Positions 45,306 through 57,500 of a stretch of DNA of 64,000 nucleotides are shown piece after piece. The notes below the pieces were generated by a model. That model saw only the letters and a list, made by a program, of their open reading frames with translations, did no database searches and was not told the DNA's origin. The number at the start of each line of letters is the position of its first letter. Position 1 is the first letter of the stretch. The stretch is taken from the NCBI GenBank assembly GCA_032690845.1, contig CM064417.1, forward strand, positions 33,424,432 to 33,488,431. Reading direction: 5' to 3'. The translations under genes were made by a program, and so were the position numbers. The stretch is from Eleusine coracana subsp. coracana. Its lineage: Eukaryota; Streptophyta; Magnoliopsida; Poales; Poaceae.

Positions 45306-46345
45306 CTAGTAGGAATCTTCATGCAGTTCCTCCTCATCCTGTGCCATGAGATCGTCATCAAATTCAATATCAGAAGCCTTGCTTGGTTCTCCATGACCTT
45401 GAGCTTTATCTAATGTACCAGAATCCATCTTTATGATGTCTTCTTTGGCTTGTGGAGCTTCAACATAGTTGACTTCATGCTCCGCAAGCTTCTTCTTGAG
45501 TTCTTGGTACATGTCGACAACGTGCTTAGGCGTGCGACAAATTTTGGACCAATGTCCGTTCATGCCACATCTGTAACATTTCTGGTCCTGTTTCCCATAT
45601 TCTCCCCCTGAAGGCATCTTATTTGACTTCCCTTTATAGTTCTTCTTGAACTTGTTAGGGTTGTTTTGCGTCTTCGGTGGTGCTTTCGGAGCTCCTTTAC
45701 CCTTATTGTTATTTTTCTTGAATGACGTGACATTTGCTTCTTGCGGTGCTATGGAGCTAGTAGGATGAGACAAATGATTCTACTTGATCAATTCGTCTTC
45801 CCCCTGATCTTGCTATAATGCATTGCTTAGGACGACATAAGAGTCATATTTGTCCTTCTTGTACTGGCGGCTCACATGGGTGAGCTTAGGGTGAAAGGTG
45901 GAGAGAGTCTTGTGGATGAGGTCGGGATCTTTAAGATCTTTGCCACATAGCTTCATATGTGACACAATATCATAAAGCTTGGTATTGTATTTCTCAACAG
46001 TCTTATAGTCTTGGAAGCGTAGGTTTTGCCATTCGCGCTCCACTTTAGGAAGTAAGACTGCTTCAATTTGCTCAAAGCGATTACGTAGTGAGTTCCATAT
46101 GACCTTTGGGTTCCTTTCGATCATGTACTCATTTTTTAATGTAGTACATAAATGATGCCTCAGGAAATGCAGGGACTAAGCTTGCTCCACTGCTGTTGCA
46201 GCAGGTTCTCTATTTTTTGGCATAATTGTCTTTAAGAGATTTTTGCCTCTAAGGAGAATTTCAACATCAAGAGCCCATTACAGGTAGTTACTTTCATGGG
46301 GGTAAGCATATCGAATTTTCTCTTCACAAGGTCAGACATCTGCAT
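45306..46345 (-). pseudogene. Gag, copia element (broken)
   Basis: The likely start is ATG near 46345 (MSDLVKRKFD; then TPMKV). The pieces 46124-45813 (WNSLRNRFEQIEAVLLPK, FQDYKTVEKYNTKLYDIVS) and 45773-45306 follow. The latter holds one CCHC knuckle CYRCGMNGHWSKIC, then KHVVDMYQELKKKLAEHE. Stops at about 45800 and early in the frame interrupt it. The acidic end (DDDLMAQDEEELHED) is typical before protease in this group. Confidence 0.78.
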
Positions 46346-47991
46346 GATATCATGGTGCAAAAATTACTTTATATATATGCAAATAATATCTCCAAGTAAT
46401 AAGGAGCATAAGTAAAGTGGTATAACAAAAACTACATGTTTAATTTATTTTTATTGGTATTTATGCATAAAAATAACCAATAAACCGTGAAAACGAAATA
46501 ATATAAGGACTATAGTTCATCTTGGTATAAATCTAGAAAAATCCGGGGTGTTATATGCAAATAACACATTCCCGTGAAATTTCTATTTTTTCTGTGATTT
46601 TTTGATAATTTTCATAATTTCCAGGGGTCTTGGTGCAAAATATGGACTCCAGATTTATTTCTAAAAATATTAGGGGTGCTTGTACGAAAATCTGGGCTTC
46701 ATCAGAAATTCCAACAACTCCAAGGGTTATTTTGCAAATTTTTAGATATTTTTTTTTCTGATTGGACTTCAAATGGACCAAAACCCGGCCCACAAATTGG
46801 ACCCGGCCCGTTTTTGTTGTAGATGGTATAAATAGGGTTGAAACTCTAATTTTTCCTTCACTCTCTTTTCTTTACTCCTCCAACCCGCCGCCACTTCTCT
46901 TCTTTCTCTCTTGCTCCCCACCGACACCACCACTTCCTTCTCTTTCTTCCCTTCTAGATCCAGAGCTCTGGCGAGAGCTTGGGCGCTAGGGAGAGCACGC
47001 GCGTGGGGATTCTCGAGCGAGTGCCTGGGGGCCTTGGCGCGTGGGAGCGGGTGCCGTGTCGGCACTAGGGGGGAGGGGGGGGGGAATCAATCACGCCCCA
47101 GCTGGGTCGCGTCCAAGGCGGCGGTGCCTGGTGACAGAGCGCGCGCGTGGCTGTCTGGCTCGGGCCGGGAGCAGATCCCATCGGCGAGGGGGGGGGGGGG
47201 GAGGGGTAGGGGAGGCGCTAGTGGTTGGAGTCAGCGGCGGGGGCCTCCAGGAGCAGGTGGCGCTCGACCGAAGGCCAGCGCGCGTGGGCCGGGGTGGAAT
47301 CGCGTCACGGGGCCGCTGGAGCCGCGCGAGCCTGGTGCTGCCACGGCGAGCGCGCGCGGCGTGGGGCCCGAAAGGCCTGCGGCTGCTTGCGCGTGGGGGC
47401 CGGATCTGGGCGCCGGTGATCCAGATCTGGTTGCCCTCCCCTCTTTTTCTTTTTTTTTTTCAACTTTCTGTGATGTATGGAACCGAATCCAAGTTTTGGA
47501 GGGGCCGGATTTGGGCTAATAAGATCCAGATCTGAGTCGTCTCGAAATGGATCTCGAGATTTTTTCTTCTTTTTTCTTATGGATCCGGTCACCTTCACCA
47601 CTAGGGTTAGGGTAGATCCGGTCTTTTCTTATTGCCATCTTCATGGCTCGTGTCGGCGGAGGGCTCTCACGCGGTTTTTTTTTCTCGAACTTCTGAACGT
47701 ACCCCGTTTTGGATCTGGATATTCCAGATCCTCCCCTTGCCGGTTCCAGATCTGGTTAGGGTTGGGAGATCGCGGGCGCAAAAGTGCCGTTAATCTGATT
47801 TTTGTTATTTCATGGTGCCGCCTTCTATGGCGGGTTTTTGTTGTTGTAGATCTTGACTGCAACGAGTCAAGATTTTTGTGGCGATCTTCTTGAGAGATCT
47901 TGACTGCAACGAGTCAAGATACAAAATCAATCAAAAATCATATTTTTAATCGCCGAGTAGATGACCGGCTCTGTAGAGCGTGCTGATAACG
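46346..47991 (-). other. Long untranslated leader of the copia element
   Basis: 1.65 kb between gag and the 5' LTR. 46900-47440 is strongly GC-rich and 47440-47990 is rich in GATCCAGATCTGG-like words. On the plus strand TATAAATAGGG (46827-46837) is followed by a CT-rich stretch (TCCTTCACTCTC...), like a plant core promoter with a 5' leader, antisense to the element. Open frames here (46911-47535) are low-complexity with no domain. A 24-bp hairpin sequence occurs twice near the LTR (own entry). CGTTATCAGCACGCTCT next to the LTR (47974-47991) is the probable primer-binding site. Confidence 0.6.
47850..47920. repeat. Duplicated perfect hairpin, 47-bp spacing
   Basis: A 24-bp sequence with 9-bp arms ATCTTGACT / AGTCAAGAT and loop GCAACG is present at 47850-47873 and again, identical, at 47897-47920. 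Both lie just downstream of the 5' LTR in the leader, where packaging or dimerisation signals of retroelements are commonly found. That role is inference. Confidence 0.8.
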
Positions 47992-48202
47992 TGTTGAGTT
48001 ATCGACGATCGCAGACACGTAGATCGAAGTAGAGAATGAAAACTAAAAGTAACACGATAGAGGAGACGAAATTCTTTATTGAATAATTCTGGTGAAATTA
48101 CAAAGGGATGTCTCCTCAACTATTTATAAAAGAAAACCCTACTTCGTATTAAGTTAGAATTAGATAAAAAAACCACATAGACCAGAAGTGAGTCTGACAA
48201 CA
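47992..48202 (-). repeat. 5' LTR of the copia element
   Basis: 211 bp; starts TGTTGAGTTATCGACGATCG and ends GACAACA. Relative to the 3' LTR it has a ~30-bp deletion near its plus-strand right end and many substitutions. A TATA box is on the minus strand at 48121-48128, pointing away from MORC. Confidence 0.9.
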
Positions 48203-48207
48203 ACTTT

Positions 48208-48501
48208 CACTATCCCCTGCTCAGCACTTCTGCCCAGAACCGACAATACCTGGCCAAATGTCTCAGCTGACGAGACAATACTGTAGTACGACTAGTGCTA
48301 GCATCGTGATAAGTGACGCTTGTTGTTTTTTTACAGTGTATACCACTATTATTCCACAGCGAAAAAGGATGCGTGCGCCCCCACAGCGAAGGAAATAAAC
48401 CCGGCGGCGGCGCAGGCGAAGAGCGGCACAACGGATCGAGCTCCCACGGAGAGAAGAAAGAGGGGGGCCGAAGAGCTGAAGCTAGCACAAGCTTAACATC
48501 G
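48208..48501 (+). promoter_or_regulatory. Proximal promoter and 5' UTR of the MORC gene
   Basis: The only remaining host DNA between the copia LTR and the MORC start. AT/GC mixed to 48360, then GC-rich and purine-rich, as in grass 5' UTRs. No clear TATA box seen. Sequences farther upstream have been moved more than 7 kb away by the insertion. Confidence 0.5.
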
Positions 48502-51500
48502 ATGAGCTCCGGCGCCGCCGCGCCCGAGGTCATCGAGCTCTCCAGCGACGACGAGGAGGAGGATGAGCTCCCCGTCCCCGGCGCGAGCGCGCTCGCCCTC
48601 ACCCGCCGCGCACCGCCCTCCCCGCCTGACATCAAGCCGCCCTTGCTCGCCGACGCCGATGTGAAGCCGCTGCTCCTCCCGCCGCACTATCCCCCGGGAT
48701 ACGGTGCCCTCGTGCCCGTCAAGACCGAGGTACCCTTGCCGGCGCCCGTGCCCGTGGCCGTGGAGGCGCCGCGGCCCAACGCCCTCCCGCCGCCGCGCCT
48801 CTGCCGCCAGTTCTGGAAGTCCGGCGACTACGTCGTCGCCCATCGCAACCCCGACGCAGACGTCCCCGGTAGGTTTGGCTACCCAAATCTCGCGGGAGCC
48901 TCCCCAACCCCCTTCACCTTCCTATATTCCTTTGATTTTCGTGGAGGTTGGTGACCACGCTGAGTGAATTGCAATTTGGCGATGCATGCAGGTAGTCGGA
49001 ACCGGCTACGCATAAATCCTAGGTTCCTGCACTCAAATGCGACTTCCCATAAGTGGGCATTCGGCGGTATGAGATGATTCTTTTTCATCATTCGTCTTGC
49101 TTGTAGAATTGGTTGGACTGACTGTTGGAAGCAACAACAATTCAGTAAATTGATTGGCTTCCATGAGAACATGTTTCCAAACTGACATAGCTATACCCCA
49201 TTTCTACGTGCTGTGTTTATTTTAATAAGAAATTTGTGATCTTTATACTCAATTTTCATGGGTCAACTCAGTTCTCTTCCTAGTGCCAGAAAGCATGTCT
49301 CATGTTGGGAACTTGTAGTTTAGAACGTTGTGTGTTCGATTAATAAGAAAATTAAATTCTAACTTCTTATGAAATACACTCATCATTAACACAAAAAAGG
49401 TTACCAGATGTGCTTCGACAATCCTAGATGGCAAAATTGATTCTTGTCTTTGCCATATATAAGCAACAGACATAGACTAGTTGTTCCTTCAATGATGAGT
49501 ATGAAATATACCTTTTGATGAGGTCAGGAACAGCTACCACATACTGGTAGGTGGTAGCGAGTGATCCACTGCTTGCATAACATTTATAATTAGATAAACC
49601 ATTGTGCGCGTATCAAAGAAACATTTAACGTTTTCAAATCTACCTTTATGCAATCACTTGTGCCTTTTTGTCTGGACAAGTCATCCCTATACAGCATTGT
49701 CATGATACAATTCTTCTTGCTTTCTTTTGCATTCTACTATCCTTGATTTTCATTATATGGCACTCTGTCCACTGATTCGTGCTTAACGTTGTCCTTTTTC
49801 ATTTTTTTTACAGCAATTGCCGAACTTCTTGATAACGCGATTGATGAGGTAATTGTCACATCACCAAACTAAACTAAGACAAGAATTGGATTCAAGTTTT
49901 TCTTTGGCATCTTCTCAGGTGAATAATGGGGCGACATTTGTTCGTATTGATAAGTTTACAAGCCCACGGGACGGGAACACCTCTTTGTTGGTTCAAGGTT
50001 GCTATATTCATGATGTGTATACCTGTGAATCTGCTCAGTTGATAGGATATGTTAATCTTAATTGTGACCTTGTGTTGTTTCTCATGGACAAGATGATGGA
50101 GGGGGAATGGATCCAGAGGCACTGAGACGTTGTATGAGCTTCGGATTTTCAGATAAGCAGTCTGATGCGTTCATTGGACAATGTATGTATTGCCTCGATG
50201 TCCTATTGCTTATTTCCTTGTGAAAATATATGTTGGACCCTCTTCCATTGAATTTGCTTTTGTTCTGGTCCTACCACTGAATTTACGATTGTTATTGTCA
50301 GATGGAAATGGTTTCAAGACTAGCACAATGAGGCTTGGAGCGGATGTGATTGTATTTACACAAAACCAAAATAATTGGTACCGTTCCCTTGCATCCATCC
50401 TAGAAGTTATTTTTTTTCGAACAATGAGCAGGAGCACCGCTCTTTCATATCCATCCTAGAAGTTCTGTTTTTTAACATTACACTAGAACAAGCAATACTT
50501 GGTTCCACTTTGATCATTGGTATCATAAAGGACTCTAGCATGCCTAGAAAAGCTTTCTTTTTTTTTTTCCTAAAAAAAGTATGCAGCTCTTCGGAATAGT
50601 AGGTAAAAAACAGGTGAATGTTACCTGCCAAAACAACATTGTGTTTTTTTCTTAGTAAAATTCTTTAGTCTATAACTATGATTTATAGAAGAATGCAGCG
50701 ATGCATTGTTTCACAGTTTTTATTATCTGGAAACAAAGTAATACTATAATTTGATATATATGTTCTTGCTGCATATTCTGTGATCAACTTATCCCACAAT
50801 GCTGGCTGTCATTCTGTTATATGTAATGTTGGATGATGCCTCTTGATTCCCTATAAAAAAGACGTCTTTCCACATCGCACATATATCAACATAAGTAAGA
50901 TTTGTGTTTCTGTAGGGTGCCGACAAGAAGTATTGGTCTTCTGTCTTATACATTTTTGATGGAGACGGGCTGTGATGATGTATTGGTCCCAACGGTGAGT
51001 CCCAATGCTTTCTCTTTCAGCTAGTTGTTAGATCTATCAGCTGGAGACTTTCTTTGTACTTTTTTCTACCTTCATATGAACTTGTGCCTGCTTTTCTGTT
51101 TCACAGGTTGACTATCAGTATGATACAACAACTACTTCCTTTACTCAGATGCTGCGTCATAATCAGAAGCTCTTCTCCTCTAATTTGGCTGTCATGCTGA
51201 AATGGTCGCCTTTCTCTAGTGAAGCTGAGTTGCTGAAACAAGTATGCAATAAATGCATCATTACCCTTGAGATAATTATGATAACCTATTGAATGATAAT
51301 GGCAATCATGTAAAGAATTAGATGGTGAAAAGTTACAGGAAATTTGAAGATTTTTGACAGATTAACCAACATCCTAAGAGAAGGGTCTAGAAATACTACT
51401 GCCCTAATGATTTTGTCATTTTGCTAGCTCTAGAAGGTTCACTTGAATTTTCCATAACAGAAAACTTGCTTGGAGTTTATGTTTGCTAGAGCGTTGTAGT

Positions 51501-54500
51501 ATTTTGCATTTTCTTTTGCCAAAAGACTAATGGATATATGCATTTTCCCTTTCTTTCAAATTTAATTTATGACTCTTAAAGTTCACATAATTGTTTACAA
51601 GATAATTTCTATTTTTGGTGGATTGATAAATTCATTATTATGTATAGGCATGTGTTACTTAAATTTTGGGGGATTTTTGGGTCAGCTTATAAGCCTTTTC
51701 AACTTTATTTTTTTTCTCTTATAGTTTGATGATATTGGAGAGCATGGAACAAAGATAATTGTTTTCAACCTCTGGCTTAATGATGATGGGGATATGGAGC
51801 TTGATTTCAACTCAGATGAGAAGGTTAGTAATGTTGGCCTCCTATAGTTCTATATTGGTTGCTATGTTGATTTGTATCTTCCAAATTTTATTCATGTATT
51901 TTTGCCTTTGAATGTTGAAAAGTTGTTGTCACAACAAACTGAATGCAAAACCTTTGCTTCTACTGAACATATTCACACAATAGTGACTTATGGCTACTTA
52001 GATTGGAACTTTGGTCTCTTGATATATGGCCGTACTTGTATTTTTAGAAGAAAGAAAAATGGAAATAAATTTGAAAATCAACATGAACCAAACTTTTTGG
52101 AGCTTTCATCTTGCTGCACGCCGGCAATCCTTGACCCTGTCCTCGTGTTGTCTCTGTCCGTGGTTACGGCGGCTCTATATCTGGCCGTGGTAGCAAGTCG
52201 AAGGATTAAGGAGTTTGGGCTGGATGGGCCAAGTGGGTGAGAAGGGGCTGGGCTGGATGGCTGTAAATGGCAGCCCATCTCATGTTTTGACCTTTTTTAT
52301 TTTTCTTTTCCACTTGTAGATATTTATTATTGGATAGATCTTGTCAAAGTACAAAACGCCTAGGCGTGCCTAGAAACACCTAAGCTCTAGATGGAGGGTC
52401 AGCTCTAGGTGGAGGGTCACAGCTCGCCTAGTGCTTAGCGCTTAATTTTTCTTGGCGTATCTCTTCATAGACTCCTCCCATTTCATACATATGGCCTTAA
52501 TTCTATGACTAACATCATCGTTGATATCTCCATTCTTGGGTATCACCTGACCATAGCACTGAAATCACACTTCATATACTCTGTTTTAGACCTACTAAGC
52601 TAAAACCAAGGTTTACAAAACTGATTGAGCTGGTGGAACCGGCTGGGATTGGTTCACCAGTTAACTAGAAAACCGGTGAACTGGCCGGCTAGCTGAAAAA
52701 AAAATCAGTTTAAGACTCGTCCAGTTGTGGACGGGTTAGTCGGCTGGTTTAGCTGGTTAATCAGCTTGGTTTCGGCAGTTAATCGGTCAATTTGCCAAAA
52801 TAGCTGAAAATTGTTTGACAAATTTTTATATAGCTGAGCACTATTGCCCTAGTTTTTTTACAAATTTTTGTTTCCAATTTCAAATTCAAAATGGTGGAAA
52901 CCGGCTGACCTGCGTAACTGACCCAGACTGGTTCACTGGTTAACTGGATTAACTGGCTGGTTTCCGCCAGTTTTGTCAACCTTGCCTAAAACCTTTCGAT
53001 TCTGAAATCTGCCTCTACAGTGCTAACCTTGAAATGATAGTTAGTTGCCTAGTTTCAGAATGTAAAGACAGATTTTTTTTCCTAATACACAGGAGAGCTG
53101 GGAATCTTTGTATTAAGAGAGAGAAAACAGCCCCTTACAATCATCACCACCTCATTCCGGGCCGAGCCATGAGGGGGGCTGTTACATACATTGAGTTGTA
53201 GCTTATATAGAAAAACCAAAGGAAAGTAAGACCTGATCCAATAAACTGAACTAGACTATCCTAACCCATCCACATGACCTAAATTCAGGGTACATAAATG
53301 CTGAGCTCCTGCTACACCAAAGGTGATGCTCAGCATTAAACTCCCTAAGAAGTACATTGATGTTTAGTCTAGCCCCTTCAAAAACATAAGAATTACTATG
53401 TTTCCACAAAGACCATGCTGCAAGTATGATCAGAGAGTTTGCACCCTTCCTCTTTGTCTTTAGGCACTTTCTTAATTGTCTTTCTCCACCAATCTGCAAA
53501 TGAGGTAGTGTTGCTGCTCGGAATACGATCCTGTAAAGACAGATTTTGTGTAGCACAGAAGGAACACAAAGCGAGCCACCAACATGGGAAGCACAACACT
53601 ACAAACTTGAAATGCGACAGCAGAACCACAGGATTGATCCATGCTTAAAAACTGCTGGAAAAGTTTGTGTATCAGTCCAGTGATATTTGAAGTTCTCACC
53701 ACATGGACCTATCAGAAATATCTGTTAATCCTGCATGATACACATGTTTTATTGGTCTTCCCTTGCATTTCTTTTTATGGGCTTATCATGTCATCATATC
53801 TAACAATGCATGTATGTTTCTCAGTCAACATTTTGATATGTATTAATGTATCCTAGATATTATAGGATATCCTCATTACTGGTGCACAAAAGAAGGCAAA
53901 AACAAAAAAATTGGAGAAGATTGCAATGCAGAACTACATTGCAAACCGACTTCGTTATTCTCTTAGAGTTAAGTATCGATCCCTATTTACTGGCTTGCTG
54001 TTGCCTTAATTTGTTTGTTAGACTAACATTATAATTCTATTTGGTTTCAAACAGGCATACGCATCTATCTTGTATCTTCATGTACCTGAGAATTTTAGAA
54101 TTATCCTGCGTGAACGTGACGTGGAACCACATAATATTGTTAATGATTTGATGTATCGAGAGTGCGTGCTGTATAAACCACAAATTTCTGGACTTACAGA
54201 GGTACGTGTAACTCACATCTGCGAAGAACATTGCACATTTTCATCATTCTGATTGATGGAATAAAACTTTTCACTGACTGAAGCTATTTTCAAATTGTCT
54301 CAACTGATGAACCAAAATCTTTGGTTATTTATAATAAATCCAAAAATCTGATTTAATTTTGTGCTATTTACTCAGTTGGTATTGTGAGAATCATGAGCAA
54401 TTATTAGCATTAGTATTACCAATATGCCCAGGCAGAACTGCCTTCGACTTGAAATTCTGTGTTCTAATGGAACAAAGTTGAAGATGTACATGAAGCAATA

Positions 54501-57500
54501 TTTGATTTAGTAATAATGTGGCTAGTTTCTTTTCCAAACACAGCCGTATCCATGTACTGCAAACTGCAACATTTGTATTGAGCATAGTCAAGGTAGTTTT
54601 GTGTTGAGCTCATGATAAATGAGTTTCTCTTGTTCATCATTTAGTTGCTAGGTAAAATGTGCCTATTCTATTTATACCAGATACCCTGCTTCTGGTAAGG
54701 TTTAAGCATAGAAAGTGGAAATGTGTATCTTAGCTAATGGGTCAGGCAGCCCATGATTGTTCCATGATTTTTACCCCAGTAAATGTGGTGTCATTACTTC
54801 TTTCATGTCTGCACTTATGTTTTACTTTCACTGTATCATCAAAATCTTGATTTATATAGAATCTTTCTTTGACGGACTTCATGTTTTTTCTAGCTATCTG
54901 TAATTACGACCATTGGATTTGTCAAAGGTGCACCAGAGATTGATGTACAGGGGTTTAACGTGTATCACAAAAATAGGTTAATAACGGTGAGATATTTCTG
55001 CTTTATATGGCACATGGTGCATGATATTTCCCTTGCTTTCCTTTCTGTTACTCTCTTTTACTTGTTTGAGGTTTGAAGCAGAAGCATTTTTATGTTTTCA
55101 ATTTGTTTTGCCCAGTTTGGAAGCCTAAGCATGTTTGTTGAAATGTTATTGCAATTTGAACGTTCTTGGATCATCAGAAAGTGTTTATTTTTTTAAAACT
55201 GCCAATTGACCTCCATCTTGTTAGGATCTACCAATTAAGAATCGTTGGTTACTCATATTCGTCTCTTCGCAATTATCCACATAACACTTGCTTGCTGTAT
55301 ACGCAGTCATTTCTCAGTATCGGCATTACAAGGTTGGTGCCCTGTATGGTGGGTCTGTTACTCAGGCACTAGGCAGCACTAGCGGCCCTCCTTACGTTAA
55401 CATGTTTTGGAACATTGCTTAATGATTGCACTTATCAAACATTTTTTTTTCTTCCACTACACTCTCTTGTACTTTATAACTATATTTTCAACCTAGTTGG
55501 ATGTGCTGCCAACTTTTATATGGATCTTTCGTAGGAATGTCATCCAGGATCACTCTGTTGATCCAGGAAAATCACATCCAATTCAAATTCATCCTACCAG
55601 TTACCCCCTCCGTAAAAAAATATGAGCATTTCTGTATTGGGTCGGAGTCAAACAATCTCAACTTTAACTATTAGATTCACATCATGAAACAAACAATTAT
55701 AATATGCAGCTATTTATATTCAAAATAGTATATTTTTATAGATATTGTCTGTCAAAGTTAAAAAAGTTTGACTTTGACTAAACCAGAAATGCTTATATTC
55801 TTAGACAGAGTAAACAGTACCTGACTGGATAACCTAGTTCATGCAATGTCTGATATACATTTCCCAGGATGTCTGATAAGCCAAACTACCGAATTTTCTG
55901 CAGCCCTTCTGGAAAGTTGCGAGCAACTCATATGGGAAAGGGCGAGGAGTTGTCGGTAAGATATATTCTAGTTATGCTAAGCAAGGGTGATTAACACAAG
56001 ATATAAAATCTACAAAAGAGAGAAACTCGATAGAAAATCATGTGCATTTTACTTGGTTGGTCTTTCAGGTATTCTGGAGGCAAACTTCATTAAACCCACC
56101 CATGACAAGCAGGATTTTGAGAAGTCAGTCCTTTATCAAAGACTTGAGATTCGCCTGAAAGAAATGACATATGAATACTGGTAAAACTTTTTTCTCTCTC
56201 TCTCTTTTTAACCTTTGTGATGTTGATGTCAACCGTGTCAGGTTCCCAATCACCTATAAACCTGCAAAAATGCCTTTGTTTTCATTGGGATTGTGCTTGA
56301 CATGCACCCACATGCATGATTTCATGAAATAAAATGGAAGCATACATATGTGCATGTGCAGGGAGTCCATATTACACATTTGTGGCTGAAGATACTGCGT
56401 GCTTTGCCACATTTTTGTTTCTCATATGAAAAGGCATTTCTATTTTATGGGATGAGACTAGAATTGATTGACTATTTATTATCTTAGAATCAGAAGCTAT
56501 TTCATGGCTTTAAAAGATATGTAATTGCTTCTTGGAAACTTAACAAAACACTTCTCAATTCTCACTGAGCAGTTTCATGGCTTTGGGCTACCCCCGTGTT
56601 TATTTTCACATTTAATGCACAGTTTTGTTTTTCAGTATTGTTGGTATCCACCTCTTATTAATGGTTCCGTGCAGCACTGCAGCTTGTACTCAGTTGGGTA
56701 ATTTCAACTAGTTTTAAGCAATTATCACAAGCATGTTGCCCTTAAGCTCTTGTCTGCTCTTGGTTTCTTCTAACCATGCTATATGCCTATACCTATTACC
56801 CAACTTATTCCCCTCTCATAGGCATATTATATGCTCCTAGCAGAGCAGTGTCTTTAGCTAAGTAGGAATCTTTTCACAGTACCTACTCTTACCAGAACTG
56901 TAAATTTTTAACGCCTGCTTCTAGAATCATGACTTAAGCAGAATAGCATCGATATGGATTGACTAATGGTACATGGGAAACCAGCAATTTGCCTTCCCTG
57001 CTCTGCTAGGGTTTAGGGTTTACCTACTCTTACTAGAACTATAAATTTTTAACGCCTGCTTCTAGAATCATGACTTAAGCAGAACAGCATCGATATGGAT
57101 TGACTAATGGTACATGGGAAACCAGCAAGTTGCCTTCCCTTGGAGCTTCGACTGCTTAATTTGGATTATATAACCGGCTCCTAACAATAGATGCTGACTG
57201 AATAACCTTATCCCCTAACATATTTTATCTCTAACTTAAAAGGCTAAACAAACTAACAAACTAATGATCTATCTCTAAGCTGAATAAGGTGTTGCCAAGC
57301 TGCTGGCCATAGGCCAGAATGGGTCGCACCATAATAAGTACCGTTTCACGTTAAGGGACAGAAAATATTAATCCAGCAGTTTGTAATACTGCATATTAAA
57401 CAAAGCCAGCACCAAGTGCCACTTCAGACATCGATGACATCCGTTGAAATTGTTGATATGCAATGTTCAATCCTCAGTCATGCTCCAGATTGTTACATGT

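Larger units (their letters stand above)
40966..48207 (-). mobile_element. Complete but degenerate Ty1-copia element, duplication ACTTT
   Basis: The element spans 40971-48202 and is flanked by ACTTT at 40966-40970 and 48203-48207. LTRs start TGTTGAGTTATCGACGATCG and end CAACA in plus orientation (short inverted ends TGTTG/CAACA). The element is read right to left: 5' LTR, PBS-like region, long leader, gag, protease, integrase, RT, RNase H, 3' LTR. All coding parts carry frame changes or stops. It belongs to a family different from the SIRE tandem: short LTRs, no extra 3' ORF. It ends 299 bp upstream of the MORC start codon. Confidence 0.92.

Noticed and set aside
46911..47535. Long plus-strand open frames in the copia leader
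   Set aside because: Gly/Arg/Ala-rich low-complexity translations in several overlapping frames, an effect of GC content; no domain.
48313..48501. N-terminal extension of MORC from the ATG at 48313
   Set aside because: The extension is in frame but low in family-like sequence; the MSSGAAAPE start followed by the acidic stretch is the usual N-terminus of plant MORCs.
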